Origin: CAKSUT01 sp045542335
GTDB lineage: Bacteria; Bacillota; Clostridia; Oscillospirales; CAG-382
NCBI GenBank assembly: GCA_045542335.1
Contig: JAZQKV010000049.1
Location: 1 to 64,000, forward strand
Length of the DNA stretch: 64,000 nt
Reading direction: 5' to 3'
The position numbers and the translations under genes were made by a program. Shown here piece by piece: positions 24,846 through 32,800 of this stretch (positions are counted from its first letter, which is position 1; each line of letters starts with the position of its first letter). Below the pieces are notes generated by a model. That model saw only the letters and a program-made list of their open reading frames with translations. It did not search any database and was not told the DNA's origin.

Positions 24846-26315
24846 ATGAAATTCAAACTTAGTGAAAATGCAGTAACTGCAAAACAGTATATTGAGGAGC
24901 TCAAAGCAGTTTGCGGAAAGATTTCCGACGAGGCTGTGAGAGAAGCTATTGAGGAGATTTCCGCAAAGAGAATTGCAGAAATCAGAGCAACCGAAACAAA
25001 GGTTGAGGTAAAGGGAACAAAATATTATGTTTCTCTTGACGGAAACGACGAGGCAGACGGAAAGAGCGAAAATACTGCTTGGAAAACCCTAGACAAGGCA
25101 AGCAAAGCAGAGCTTGAGCCGGGTGACGGTGTGTTTTTCAGACGAGGCGATTTCTTCCGCGGCTACCTTGAAACAAAGACCGGTGTTACATATTCTGCCT
25201 ACGGAGAGGGTGCAAAGCCTGTCATCTGCGGATGGTTCAAAAACAGCGCCGACCCCGATCTTTGGGAGGAAACAGATGTCAAGGGTGTGTGGGCGTATAA
25301 AGAGCCATGCGAAAAGGACATCGGAAACGTTGTTTTTGACGACAAGCTTCAGATAAGAAAGATTCTCCTGCTTGAACAGCCTGAGGGCGTTTTCTCCGAC
25401 GTGAGAACAAAAGCTCCTTTCAAGGACTATCATGATATTGTTGAAAATCACACCTTCTACCATGATTACATGGGAACAGGCACGCTCTATCTGCGTTGCG
25501 ACGAGGGCAACCCCGGTGAGATTTACAGCGAAATAGAGATGTCCAAAAAGCAGCATTGCATCGGCAACGGCGGAAACAAAAACGTCACCATAGATAACCT
25601 CTGCATTAAGCACGCCGGCTCTCATGGTATCGGTGCCGGAAACTGCGAGGGACTTACTGTTCAGAACTGCGAGTTCGGCTGGATAGGCGGTTCAATTCAG
25701 GGCGAGAGAATTTTCGGAAGAAATTGGCCTACTCCTTACGGAAACGCCATCGAGATATATGGTCAGGCGGTAAATTATACCGTCGATAACTGCTATATCT
25801 GGCAGGCGTATGATGCAGGCATCACGCATCAGTCGGGTGCAAAATGCGGCAATATCGGAGACAAGAACATCCATTATACAAACAACGTTATTGAGGATTG
25901 TGTTTATGCCATAGAGATTTTTGTTGGCGATGACGGAACGGCAACCGTGTTCAATGACGATGTTTATATCGAAAACAATATCCTTCGCCGTGGCGGCGGT
26001 TTTGGTCACGATCAGCGACCCGACCAGGGTGTTACTGCCCTTATCCGTAATGGTAGAATCACCGAAAATACGCACAATTACATCGTGAAAAACAACATCC
26101 TTGACAGAAGCCGCACACGCATTATTACTGCAGGAAACGACGGTGCAAGCAAGGCACAATATTTCGACAATATCTATGTGCAGAACAAGAATGGTGCATA
26201 CTGCAACCGCTTCGGAAACTCATATATTGCCAACGAGCATCTTATGCCACAGCTTGAAGCAACCGGAACTGAAACTAATCCTTACCTTATTCTCGCTGAC
26301 GAGCTTGGCTTTTGA
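24846..26315 (+). CDS. Right-handed parallel beta-helix protein
   Basis: Encodes 489 residues, no signal peptide. After a ~50-residue helical N-terminus it opens with YYVSLDGNDEADGKSENTAW, the usual entry of polysaccharide-lyase-like beta-helix proteins. From ~235 on it has repeated rungs rich in N, G and V (VTIDNLCIKHAGSHGIGAG, LTVQNCEFGW, YTVDNCYIW, VYIENNILRR). Such folds act on uronic-acid or sulfated polysaccharides, but the catalytic residues cannot be placed. Lack of a secretion signal suggests it acts on imported oligosaccharides. It lies between lacZ and a Gfo/Idh/MocA gene (31-nt gap). Confidence 0.8.
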   Translation: MKFKLSENAVTAKQYIEELKAVCGKISDEAVREAIEEISAKRIAEIRATETKVEVKGTKYYVSLDGNDEADGKSENTAWKTLDKASKAELEPGDGVFFRRGDFFRGYLETKTGVTYSAYGEGAKPVICGWFKNSADPDLWEETDVKGVWAYKEPCEKDIGNVVFDDKLQIRKILLLEQPEGVFSDVRTKAPFKDYHDIVENHTFYHDYMGTGTLYLRCDEGNPGEIYSEIEMSKKQHCIGNGGNKNVTIDNLCIKHAGSHGIGAGNCEGLTVQNCEFGWIGGSIQGERIFGRNWPTPYGNAIEIYGQAVNYTVDNCYIWQAYDAGITHQSGAKCGNIGDKNIHYTNNVIEDCVYAIEIFVGDDGTATVFNDDVYIENNILRRGGGFGHDQRPDQGVTALIRNGRITENTHNYIVKNNILDRSRTRIITAGNDGASKAQYFDNIYVQNKNGAYCNRFGNSYIANEHLMPQLEATGTETNPYLILADELGF

Positions 26316-26346
26316 TAGTTGACTTTGAAATTTTGGAGGAAACGCC

Positions 26347-27369
26347 ATGAACAAAAGACTGAAAACAATACAAATCGGGGTTGAGCATGACCATGGTGGA
26401 GTGACCATGGCAAGCGCAAAAAAGCTCACCGAGGACTTTGAAATCGTCGCCTACGCCGACCCTCACCCCGAAGATATAGTGAGATCAAACGGTGACAGAC
26501 GTTTCATTGGTGACACACCTGTCCTCACCGTTGAGCAGGCTCTCAACATTGAGGGGCTTGACTGCGTTATCGTTGAAACTCACGATACAAAGCTTGCAAA
26601 ATATGGTCAGATGGTAGCGGATTTGGGTCTTCCAATGCACGTTGACAAGCCTTGCGGAACGGATTATGCATCTGTTGCAAAGCTTATAGACACCTGCAAG
26701 GAAAAGAACATTGTATTTCAGTCGGGGTATATGTACCGTTTCAATCCTGCGGTAAAATACGCTCTTGACGAGGCAAAGAAAGGCGTGCTCGGCGAGATTT
26801 TCAGCGTGGAAGCGCACATGGATTGCGAGCACAAACCCGAAAAGCGTGAGTGGTTAAACAGCGTTCCCGGCGGTATGATGATGTTTTTGGGATGCCACCT
26901 TGTTGACCTTATACTGCAGTTTGCGGGAAAACCCGACAGCATTGAGTGCAAGAGCTGCAAAACAGGTCTTGAAGGTGTAGATTCACTCGATTACGGCATG
27001 GCACTCTTTAACTATAAAAATGGTGTTTCGTTTGCAAAAACCTGCGCCCGTGAGGTGGACGGATTTTCACGCCGTCAGCTTGTTGTGTGCGGAAGCGAGG
27101 CGACAATTGAAATAAAGCCTTTGGAAGCATATTTCCCGGATACAGGACTTATGTACACCGAGGCGACAATAGTCACGCACAAGGATACAGAACATAAGTG
27201 GAACGGTAATCATAAACATGATTTGCGCTTCGGACCGTATGACAGATACGATGCCATGATGCACGAGTTTGCACAAATGGTAAGAGGTGAAATCGAGAAT
27301 CCTTACACTTATGACTACGAAAAAACTCTTTATGAGTGTGTCATAAAGGCTTGTGGACTTCCCATGTGA
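26347..27369 (+). CDS. Gfo/Idh/MocA family oxidoreductase
   Basis: Encodes 340 residues of an NAD(P)-dependent sugar dehydrogenase-type protein. The N-terminal Rossmann segment is atypical: IQIGVEHDHGGVTMASA replaces the usual GxGxxG, so NAD binding may be altered. The sugar-acid lysine appears in HVDKPCG (family EKP-like motif), and the C-terminal alpha/beta domain follows. GGAGG lies before the ATG. It follows the beta-helix gene by 31 nt and probably works on the same carbohydrate. Substrate unknown. Confidence 0.85.
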   Translation: MNKRLKTIQIGVEHDHGGVTMASAKKLTEDFEIVAYADPHPEDIVRSNGDRRFIGDTPVLTVEQALNIEGLDCVIVETHDTKLAKYGQMVADLGLPMHVDKPCGTDYASVAKLIDTCKEKNIVFQSGYMYRFNPAVKYALDEAKKGVLGEIFSVEAHMDCEHKPEKREWLNSVPGGMMMFLGCHLVDLILQFAGKPDSIECKSCKTGLEGVDSLDYGMALFNYKNGVSFAKTCAREVDGFSRRQLVVCGSEATIEIKPLEAYFPDTGLMYTEATIVTHKDTEHKWNGNHKHDLRFGPYDRYDAMMHEFAQMVRGEIENPYTYDYEKTLYECVIKACGLPM

Positions 27370-27389
27370 CAAGAATAAATGCAAAAAAT

Positions 27390-27440
27390 AAGGTCTGTAT
27401 CGGGAGCAACTGAAATGCTTACCGGTACAGACCTTTATCT
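27390..27440. terminator. Bidirectional terminator
   Basis: AAGGTCTGTATCGG (27390-27403) pairs with CCGGTACAGACCTT (27422-27435) with one wobble and an 18-nt loop. It is between the convergent Gfo/Idh/MocA and bcp genes. Confidence 0.75.
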
Positions 27441-27449
27441 TTTTCGCTT

Positions 27450-27902
27450 TTAAAGCATGGCGAGAATCTCGGCGGCGTTTGTGTCGGGCTTCACCTTTGG
27501 CATGACCGTTTCAATAAAGCCGTTTTCGTCAATGATGAATGTGGTGCGGACAACTCCGAAGCTGACCTTGCCATAGAGCTTTTTCTCCTGCCAGACATCA
27601 TATGCTTTTATGGCGGAGAGTTCAGGGTCGGAAAGAAGAACAAATGGCAGATTATGTTTTTCAGCAAATTTTACATGGGAGGCAACGCTGTCTTTGCTTA
27701 TGCCGATAACTTCTACGTTTTTCTCTTGAAATTCCTTATAAGCACCTGCGAAGGCACAAGCCTGACGGGTGCATCCGGGAGTGTTGTCCTTGGGGTAAAA
27801 ATAAAGGACGACTTTTTTACCGTGAAAATCGGAAAGCGAAACGCTTTTTCCATCTTTGTCAAGCAGGGTGAAATCGGGAGCTTTTATTCCTTGAGTGAGC
27901 AT
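27450..27902 (-). CDS. bcp: Thioredoxin-dependent peroxiredoxin, Bcp type
   Basis: Encodes 150 residues of an atypical two-Cys peroxiredoxin (PrxQ/BCP). It reduces hydrogen and organic peroxides in the cytoplasm. The peroxidatic Cys44 is in TPGCTRQAC, with the resolving Cys49 five residues on. The YFYPKDNTPGCT block and the conserved Arg in VVRTTFII are present. An AAGGAG site precedes the ATG. It lies downstream of the BlaI-type gene on the same strand, 65 nt away. Confidence 0.95.
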   Translation of the reverse strand: MLTQGIKAPDFTLLDKDGKSVSLSDFHGKKVVLYFYPKDNTPGCTRQACAFAGAYKEFQEKNVEVIGISKDSVASHVKFAEKHNLPFVLLSDPELSAIKAYDVWQEKKLYGKVSFGVVRTTFIIDENGFIETVMPKVKPDTNAAEILAML

Positions 27903-27967
27903 AGTTTTCTCCTTTACAAATGGTCTAATTTATTAACGCAAATTGTGCGTGGCATATACGTTGAAAA

Positions 27968-28483
27968 TTACAACAAGAATGAGGGGATGGCTTTTGTCTG
28001 AACAGTTTTTTCGCTTTTTTCCGGCTGTTCTTCGATGTGGACCTTTGATTCTTGGGTTTTAACTTTTGTTTTTGGGGAAGCTTTTCTTTTTCCGGCGGGC
28101 TTGCTTACAGAATCAGCAGGAATTGCGCCGTAAATGTTTTTTGCAGTGGTAACTTCGGCTTTTTTCAATGTGCTTTCGCCGGGATTTTTCCATGCTTTGA
28201 TTAGCGCATCAAAATCGTCGTCAAAGTACTTTTCGGTAATTGTTCTGACTTTGGAAAGCGCATACTCCTTTTTGCTTACAAGCGAAGTTACAACGCCATT
28301 TTCTGAGGAAATAACTCCCCTTGAAGCAAGACGTTTGATGACGGTGTAAACGGTGGATTTCTTCCAGCCGAGGCGCTCGGCACAGAGCTTGACAAGTGCA
28401 CCGCCTGTTACAGGCTCATATTCCCACACAATCAGGCAGAAGTTGCTTTCACTTTCAAAAATTTCGGGAATGTTTTTTACCAT
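27968..28483 (-). CDS. BlaI/MecI family transcriptional repressor with C-terminal extension
   Basis: Encodes 171 residues. The first ~120 form the winged helix of the penicillinase-repressor family: EIFESESNFCLIVWEYEPVT, then GWKKSTVYTVIKRLASRGVI. About 50 basic and acidic residues follow (KRKASPKTKVK, EEQPEKSEK), unlike plain BlaI, which ends at ~125. GGAGG sets the ATG at 28483, not the longer open frame. No BlaR1-type sensor is next to it. TGTA/TACA dyads lie on its own promoter and on that of the divergent SleB-type gene, which suggests autoregulation and control of wall hydrolysis; this is inference. Confidence 0.85.
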   Translation of the reverse strand: MVKNIPEIFESESNFCLIVWEYEPVTGGALVKLCAERLGWKKSTVYTVIKRLASRGVISSENGVVTSLVSKKEYALSKVRTITEKYFDDDFDALIKAWKNPGESTLKKAEVTTAKNIYGAIPADSVSKPAGKRKASPKTKVKTQESKVHIEEQPEKSEKTVQTKAIPSFLL

Positions 28484-28520
28484 AGTTGTGTCCTCCGAGT
28501 TTATCTCATTAGTCCATGTT

Positions 28521-28552
28521 TGTATTATACACTTAATTTTCTGCTTTGTCAA
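28521..28552 (-). promoter_or_regulatory. BlaI-type gene promoter with TGTAT-A-ATACA operator-like dyad
   Basis: On the minus strand, TTGACA (28547-28552) and TATAAT (28524-28529) are exactly 17 bp apart. The -10 lies inside TGTATTATACA (28521-28531), a perfect 5-bp-arm palindrome of the TACA/TGTA type used by BlaI/MecI proteins. Confidence 0.7.
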
Positions 28553-28593
28553 GAGGTTTGGCAAATTTTGCGGTTTGCGGAAAACATTGTTGG

Positions 28594-28634
28594 TTGACAC
28601 AGCCCATGGAAAAGTGTATAATATATTCACACTC
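28594..28634 (+). promoter_or_regulatory. Promoter of the SleB-type gene with operator-like dyad
   Basis: TTGACA (28594-28599) and TATAAT (28617-28622) are 17 bp apart. AGTGT at 28614-28618 and ACACT at 28630-28634 form an inverted repeat around the -10. Both divergent promoters share the string GTGTATAATA. Confidence 0.7.
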
Positions 28635-28677
28635 AAGAAAAATCACCGAGTCCGGGAAAACAAAAGGAGGAATTGAA

Positions 28678-29559
28678 ATGATACCCGTTTTAGTCAAGCT
28701 TTTGAAATGCACGTTGTGTGCTACTATGGCGGCGGCTTTTGCATATCAGGGAATGTTTTCGTATGCAAAAGCGGTTGATTCAGGGCAAGAGGTTGAACGC
28801 AGTGTCTGCGTATCTTCGCCGATATTTTCATGCTCAGATGGCGTTATCATTGATGGCACAACATTTTTGCCATTGAGAAAGGCGATGCAATTGATTTGCG
28901 AAAATTATTCGGTCGAATGGAATAATACGGACAAGACGGCGGTGGTGATTTGGAATGACGGCGAGGGCGGAGATAAAAATATGCTGAGAATTTCCGCAGG
29001 AAAGGATTATTTTGTAGTTGGTGAACGGTATGTTCCCCTCGGAAAAACATCGTTTATTAAGGACAACTCTCTTTATGTCCCTTTGAGAAAATTCGCTGCT
29101 GCGCTTGGGGGAAACATTATCTGGGATGCGGAAGCTTTCACGGCGCAGATTGTGCTTTCGGATGAGGATTTAATTGGAGATGCATATAATTCAGAAGACC
29201 TATATTGGCTTTCACGCATAATTTCCGCAGAGAGCAGGGGAGAACCGTTTGAGGGGCAAGTGGCTGTTGGAAATGTGATTCTCGCCCGTGTTCGCTCGGA
29301 GGATTTTCCGGATAACATTCATGACGTGATTTTTGATGCTGTGCCTGTTATTCAGTTTACACCTGTGGAGAACAAGACGGTTTTTGACGAGCCACAGGAA
29401 TCCTGCATTGCGGCGGCAAAGCTTTGTCTTGAGGGATATGAGCTTGAAAGCGTGAGGGATTGTCTTTATTTTCAGAATCCGGATACAACTCGTTCAAGCT
29501 GGGTTGCAGAAAACAGGGAGCTTGCAGTAAAAATCGGTGCGCACGCCTTTTATTATTAA
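28678..29559 (+). CDS. Exported cell wall hydrolase: copper amine oxidase-like N domain plus SleB-type hydrolase
   Basis: Encodes 293 residues. Residues 1-31 are a signal or anchor. Residues ~50-160 form the copper-amine-oxidase-N-type stalk (FLPLRKAMQ, LYVPLRKFAAALGGNIIWD), which binds walls rather than copper. Residues ~180-290 form a SleB/CwlJ hydrolase domain: LARIISAESRGEP-type segment (WLSRIISAESRGEPFEGQ) with the catalytic Glu, VAVGNVILARV, and the LYFQNP ending. It probably cleaves peptidoglycan, in sporulation, germination or wall turnover. AAAGGAGG sets the ATG. Divergent from the BlaI-type gene, and the likely target of that repressor. Confidence 0.9.
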   Translation: MIPVLVKLLKCTLCATMAAAFAYQGMFSYAKAVDSGQEVERSVCVSSPIFSCSDGVIIDGTTFLPLRKAMQLICENYSVEWNNTDKTAVVIWNDGEGGDKNMLRISAGKDYFVVGERYVPLGKTSFIKDNSLYVPLRKFAAALGGNIIWDAEAFTAQIVLSDEDLIGDAYNSEDLYWLSRIISAESRGEPFEGQVAVGNVILARVRSEDFPDNIHDVIFDAVPVIQFTPVENKTVFDEPQESCIAAAKLCLEGYELESVRDCLYFQNPDTTRSSWVAENRELAVKIGAHAFYY

Positions 29560-29621
29560 GCTACAGCAAAAATGAAAGTAGGAAGGCTTTTTGCGGAATT
29601 TGTAAACTTTTTACTTTTCCC

Positions 29622-29650
29622 TTGACAAATGCAAAAGTTGATGATATAAT
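29622..29650 (+). promoter_or_regulatory. Promoter for rplS
   Basis: TTGACA (29622-29627) and TATAAT (29645-29650) are 17 bp apart. The transcript begins near 29657, just before the structured leader. Confidence 0.85.
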
Positions 29651-29660
29651 ACTCATGTTA

Positions 29661-29728
29661 TTGTGCCGATATGGCGGTGCAATGAAGAAATATATGGATA
29701 TTCCTCTGCAGCTGCTGCATGAATGTCC
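29661..29728 (+). ncRNA. Candidate L19 leader (cis-regulatory RNA of rplS)
   Basis: Two helices occupy the leader. Helix 1: TTGTGCCG (29661-29668) with CGGTGCAA (29675-29682), two wobble pairs. Helix 2: GGATATTC (29696-29703) with GAATGTCC (29721-29728), one wobble, enclosing a nested TGCAG/CTGCA hairpin (29707-29719). Firmicutes commonly carry an autoregulatory L19 leader here; position and nested structure agree, but I could not compare it to the covariance model. It is expected to bind L19 and limit its own translation. Confidence 0.6.
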
Positions 29729-29750
29729 GAAAATTAAGGAGGAAAAGCAC

Positions 29751-30095
29751 ATGAACAACATTGTTAATGCTTTTGCAAGTGAGCAGCTCAAAACAGAGGT
29801 TCCCGCATTCAACGTTGGTGATACCGTTAAGGTTCACAACAGAATCAAGGAAGGCCAGAGAGAAAGAATTCAGCTTTTCGAAGGAACCGTAATCGCTAAG
29901 AAGAACGGCGGTATTTCCGAAACCTTCACAGTAAGACGTGTGGCATATGGCTGCGGCGTTGAAAAGACATTCCCTCTTCACTCCCCCAACGTAGTTAAGG
30001 TTGAGGTTGTAAGACGTGGTATCGTTAGAAGATCCAAGCTCTTCTATCTCAGAGACCGTGTTGGTAAGAGCGCAAAGGTTAAGGAAAAGATCTAA
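29751..30095 (+). CDS. rplS: 50S ribosomal protein L19
   Basis: Encodes 114 residues, standard length. L19 sits at the 30S-50S interface. The family core FNVGDTVKVHNRIKEG, the RIQLFEGTVIA strand, TVRRVAYGCGVEKTFPLHSP and the basic C-terminal VVRRGIVRRSKLFYLR are clear. AAGGAGG precedes the ATG. It is monocistronic, with its own leader and a terminator at 30119. rplS is usually near trmD-rimM, which are absent here. Confidence 0.98.
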   Translation: MNNIVNAFASEQLKTEVPAFNVGDTVKVHNRIKEGQRERIQLFEGTVIAKKNGGISETFTVRRVAYGCGVEKTFPLHSPNVVKVEVVRRGIVRRSKLFYLRDRVGKSAKVKEKI

Positions 30096-30118
30096 TCAGT
30101 TTGCGATTAAACGAATTA

Positions 30119-30146
30119 GCCGGTACCGAAAGGTATCGGCTTTTTT
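30119..30146 (+). terminator. Intrinsic terminator of rplS
   Basis: GCCGGTACC (30119-30127) and GGTATCGGC (30132-30140) form a 9-bp stem with a GAAA tetraloop, followed by six T. Confidence 0.9.
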
Positions 30147-30201
30147 CGTTGCATTGATATTCGCTAATACAGGGTATAATCATACTAAAGGGCGGTGATA
30201 T

Positions 30202-30363
30202 ATGTATGACATCTATGTATTGAGATACGGTTATGAGGAGTGTGCATGCGATAAAAGCCCTGTGCGGCTTCGGTTGGGTATGAGGATGTTCTCTTCAGTT
30301 TCAAAGTTTTTTAAAAAGCATACAGGGGATTCATCATCGGAATTAAAAGCGAAAGTGTCTTGA
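30202..30363 (+). CDS. Small ORF of 53 codons, unknown; possibly a gene remnant
   Basis: An ATG at 30202 opens a 53-residue frame beginning MYDIYVLRYGYEECACDKSP. AGGGCGGTG lies upstream, and a TATAAT (30175-30180) with an imperfect TTGATA gives a weak promoter. The opening resembles the first strand of some metallo-beta-lactamase-fold proteins, but only ten residues agree, and no zinc motif follows. The next ~130 bp, to about 30490, keep a second short frame ending FTKRRIK. The whole stretch may be a decayed gene. Confidence 0.3.
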   Translation: MYDIYVLRYGYEECACDKSPVRLRLGMRMFSSVSKFFKKHTGDSSSELKAKVS

Positions 30364-30545
30364 ATGTGAGCTTTATCCACTTGTGTGAGCGTTGAAGTCG
30401 GAAAGAAAAAGGTTTAAAGTCAATAAGACGGACTTTGAGATTTATGAAAAAAGTGTCATTGGACACATGATGTTCACAAAACGCCGAATCAAATGATTTT
30501 TCTTTTAAAAAACCAAAAAAATCGCAATTTTTTTTGAAAAACCCC

Positions 30546-30574
30546 TTGACAAATTGCAATCTTTCTGCTATAAT
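30546..30574 (+). promoter_or_regulatory. Promoter for tRNA-Leu
   Basis: TTGACA (30546-30551) and TATAAT (30569-30574) are 17 bp apart, ~40 bp before the tRNA. Confidence 0.85.
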
Positions 30575-30615
30575 ATAACACGTTGCAGGGAACGAGAGTT
30601 TCCTCGGCGCGATAT

Positions 30616-30700
30616 GCGGCTGTGGCGGAACTGGCAGACGCGCACGTTTGAGGGGCGTGTGGATCACTCCGTATGGGTTCAAGTCCCATCAGCCGCACCA
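30616..30700 (+). tRNA. tRNA-Leu (anticodon GAG)
   Basis: The acceptor stem GCGGCTG pairs with CAGCCGC, followed by an encoded ACCA. The anticodon stem CACGT/GCGTG encloses the loop TTGAGGG, giving anticodon GAG for CUC/CUU leucine codons. A long variable arm makes it a class II tRNA, as expected for leucine. The T arm has the GGGTTCAAGTCCC form. It is a single tRNA gene with its own promoter and terminator. Confidence 0.97.
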
Positions 30701-30730
30701 AAAAGGACAGATGTTGAATCTGTCCTTTTT
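30701..30730 (+). terminator. Intrinsic terminator of tRNA-Leu
   Basis: AAAAGGACAGAT (30701-30712) pairs with ATCTGTCCTTTT (30718-30729) over a 5-nt loop, with further T. Confidence 0.9.
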
Positions 30731-30857
30731 CTTTTGCCCGAAAGCCTGAAATGCGCAAAAATGCAAATATAAGCCGTCGTTTTTAGCGTTAATGCTTTGT
30801 GAAAGTAGTAATCAGTTGTGCGAACATGACAAAAAATGTAACAATTTTTTGTATATC

Positions 30858-30886
30858 TTGACAAATCGGGAACGATATGGTATAAT
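30858..30886 (+). promoter_or_regulatory. Promoter for the HPr-like gene
   Basis: TTGACA (30858-30863) and TATAAT (30881-30886) are 17 bp apart, giving a ~60-nt leader. I saw no cre-like palindrome over it. Confidence 0.85.
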
Positions 30887-30954
30887 GACAACGCAGACAA
30901 AAGAATTGCCTGCGAAAATATTTGAAAAATTGTCATAGAGAAAGGATGATATAC

Positions 30955-31185
30955 ATGACAACAATTACAATTAAGCTTTCCACCATCAACGACGTAAGAA
31001 CATTTGTAAACACAGTAACCGCATTTGATTGCGAAGCAGACCTCAAGTCAGGAAGATATGTGGTTGATGCCAAGTCCATCATGGGCATTTTCAGCCTTGA
31101 TCTTGTATCTCCCATTGAAATGACTATTCACTCTGACGATTGCGAGAACCTCGTTAAAAAGCTTGATGCATTCATTGTTAAATAA
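30955..31185 (+). CDS. HPr-like protein lacking the phosphocarrier histidine
   Basis: Encodes 76 residues, in the HPr size range. The C-terminal half matches HPr, with KSIMGIFSLDL covering the regulatory Ser46 site. The N-terminal GLHARPA box that carries His15 is replaced by TINDVRTFV, so PEP-dependent phosphotransfer through HPr-His should be impossible. This recalls Crh of Bacillus, a CcpA corepressor phosphorylated only on Ser46. A regulatory rather than transport role is therefore likely (inference). AAAGGA precedes the ATG. It has its own strong promoter and terminator, and no ptsI is adjacent. Confidence 0.85.
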   Translation: MTTITIKLSTINDVRTFVNTVTAFDCEADLKSGRYVVDAKSIMGIFSLDLVSPIEMTIHSDDCENLVKKLDAFIVK

Positions 31186-31204
31186 TTTCCCCCAAAAAAG
31201 AGCA

Positions 31205-31238
31205 AGCGGAAGTGGATTTTGCCACTTCCGCTTTTTTT
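31205..31238 (+). terminator. Intrinsic terminator of the HPr-like gene
   Basis: AGCGGAAGTGG (31205-31215) pairs perfectly with CCACTTCCGCT (31222-31232), followed by T. Confidence 0.9.
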
Positions 31239-31288
31239 GTGTTACTTTGTTTTTGATTTACAAATAAGGTCTAAAACGTTAACGCAAA

Positions 31289-32659
31289 TTATTCGCAAAT
31301 TGTGAATTCTATAAAATATGTGTCGTAAAGTTTTGCATCGAAATAGAGGCTGAATTTTTCGGACGAAAAATATTCTTCTCTTATAAGCTCGAATGTTTTG
31401 TCGGCGTTTGTGAGATATATTTCTGCCTTTACTGTTTTGCCCGGAAAAGGATTGGATATGTCAAATTTAAGGAGCTTTTGGGGTTCTGCAACTGCTATGT
31501 CTTTATGCCAACCGTCGTCGTTGTCATTGAAATAAGTGCACATCACACCAGCTCGGTCGCTTCCCTTTGCGGCACAGATGTAGACATTGTTTTCACCGCA
31601 TGGCGTACTAACGTATTCGCCCATTTTGGCAAGTCTGTCGAACATCACAAAATCGTAGTACGACTTCGTCGGTTCAAACGCACGGCCTGCAAACAAGCCG
31701 TTCCATACGGTGGGACGAGCATCGTAGTACATGAGCATATCAAGGGGATTTGCCTGTGCGGCACACAATACACTCGCCACAAAGGATGCACCTTTTTCGT
31801 TGTGCATGGTCTTATAGGAATATTCAATGTCATTGCCTCTCCAGCCTCTTACATAGTTCCACTCGTTAAGAATGGTGGGGGTGCCGGAAAGTCCTGCGAG
31901 CTCAAGCTCGCTCTGCGCTTTGTTTATCACCCAGACAATATCCTCGGTTTTCTTTCCGTACCAATGGTAGGAGTAAAAATCAAAAGGAATATTTCTCTCC
32001 TTTACAGCTTTGAGAAAGTTTCTCTTGAAATCTGTGGGCGAGGGGCTGGTAAAAGCAGGACCGCCGATGATGAGCTCGGGAAAACGTCCTTTGAGGTGCT
32101 TTGCGACAACCTCATAAAAGTCTATAAACTGTTCCTCTGTACCTTGCCAACAAGGATTTGAACCGTCTGCGTTTTTACACTCGGGTTCGTTCCATATTTC
32201 CCAATACTTGATTCCGAGGTTGAATCCGTTAGCCCAGCCTTCGTTGTAATGCATGATTATGTGTTCGCAGATTCTTGCCCACTTTGCAAAATCCTTTGGT
32301 ACTCTTGTACCATATTTATAATAATGCTCAATGGATGCACCGAGTCTGTAAAACACCTGTGTGCCTGCAGCAACGATGGTGTTGAGGTATTCGTCTGTGG
32401 GTTCAAAAATATAGTTTGCAGGATTGTTTTCATCCGCATCAAAGTTTTTGAAAATACGGTGTACGTCAACTGTGTGCTCTCCGCCGTAGGGATCATAGAA
32501 AGATGCATCATGGTTTCTTGCAAAGGGGAAATTTGCAGCTTTGTAGGCTTCGAAGTTGTTCGCTCCGCTTCTCATATTGCCGCCGGGACCGTTGTTAACA
32601 GCGTTCATAGGCTTTATTTTTCCGGATGTTTTTGAGAAATCAAGGACAATGTTTTTCAT
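31289..32659 (-). CDS. GH39-like glycosidase (beta-xylosidase type)
   Basis: Encodes 456 residues without a signal peptide. It looks like a clan GH-A (beta/alpha)8 enzyme of the GH39 type. Glu158 in YWEIWNEPE is the predicted acid/base and Glu266 in TILNEWNY the nucleophile; FYSYHWYG lies between them, as in xylosidases. A short beta-sandwich closes the protein. Family members remove beta-xylose or alpha-iduronate units; substrate here is unknown. A minus-strand promoter (AGTCAA/ATTATA on the plus strand, 32732-32737 and 32710-32715) precedes it. It is a single gene. Confidence 0.87.
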   Translation of the reverse strand: MKNIVLDFSKTSGKIKPMNAVNNGPGGNMRSGANNFEAYKAANFPFARNHDASFYDPYGGEHTVDVHRIFKNFDADENNPANYIFEPTDEYLNTIVAAGTQVFYRLGASIEHYYKYGTRVPKDFAKWARICEHIIMHYNEGWANGFNLGIKYWEIWNEPECKNADGSNPCWQGTEEQFIDFYEVVAKHLKGRFPELIIGGPAFTSPSPTDFKRNFLKAVKERNIPFDFYSYHWYGKKTEDIVWVINKAQSELELAGLSGTPTILNEWNYVRGWRGNDIEYSYKTMHNEKGASFVASVLCAAQANPLDMLMYYDARPTVWNGLFAGRAFEPTKSYYDFVMFDRLAKMGEYVSTPCGENNVYICAAKGSDRAGVMCTYFNDNDDGWHKDIAVAEPQKLLKFDISNPFPGKTVKAEIYLTNADKTFELIREEYFSSEKFSLYFDAKLYDTYFIEFTICE

Positions 32660-32709
32660 GTTATATTTCCTCCATGTTGGTCTGGAACGGAAGTTTTTCC
32701 ATCAATTAC

Positions 32710-32737
32710 ATTATACACAATAGTTGAAAAAAGTCAA
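32710..32737 (-). promoter_or_regulatory. Promoter for the GH39-like gene
   Basis: On the minus strand, TTGACT (32732-32737) and TATAAT (32710-32715) are 16 bp apart, ~50 bp before the start codon. Confidence 0.65.
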
Positions 32738-32800
32738 GTACCGGGACAACGAAAAATTTTCGTAACGCATAGTTTTATGTGTGTTGTGCATGGTATAAGT

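Noticed and set aside
30202..30363. Quorum-quenching lactonase fragment
   Set aside because: Only the first ten residues resemble such proteins; no HxHxDH zinc motif follows.
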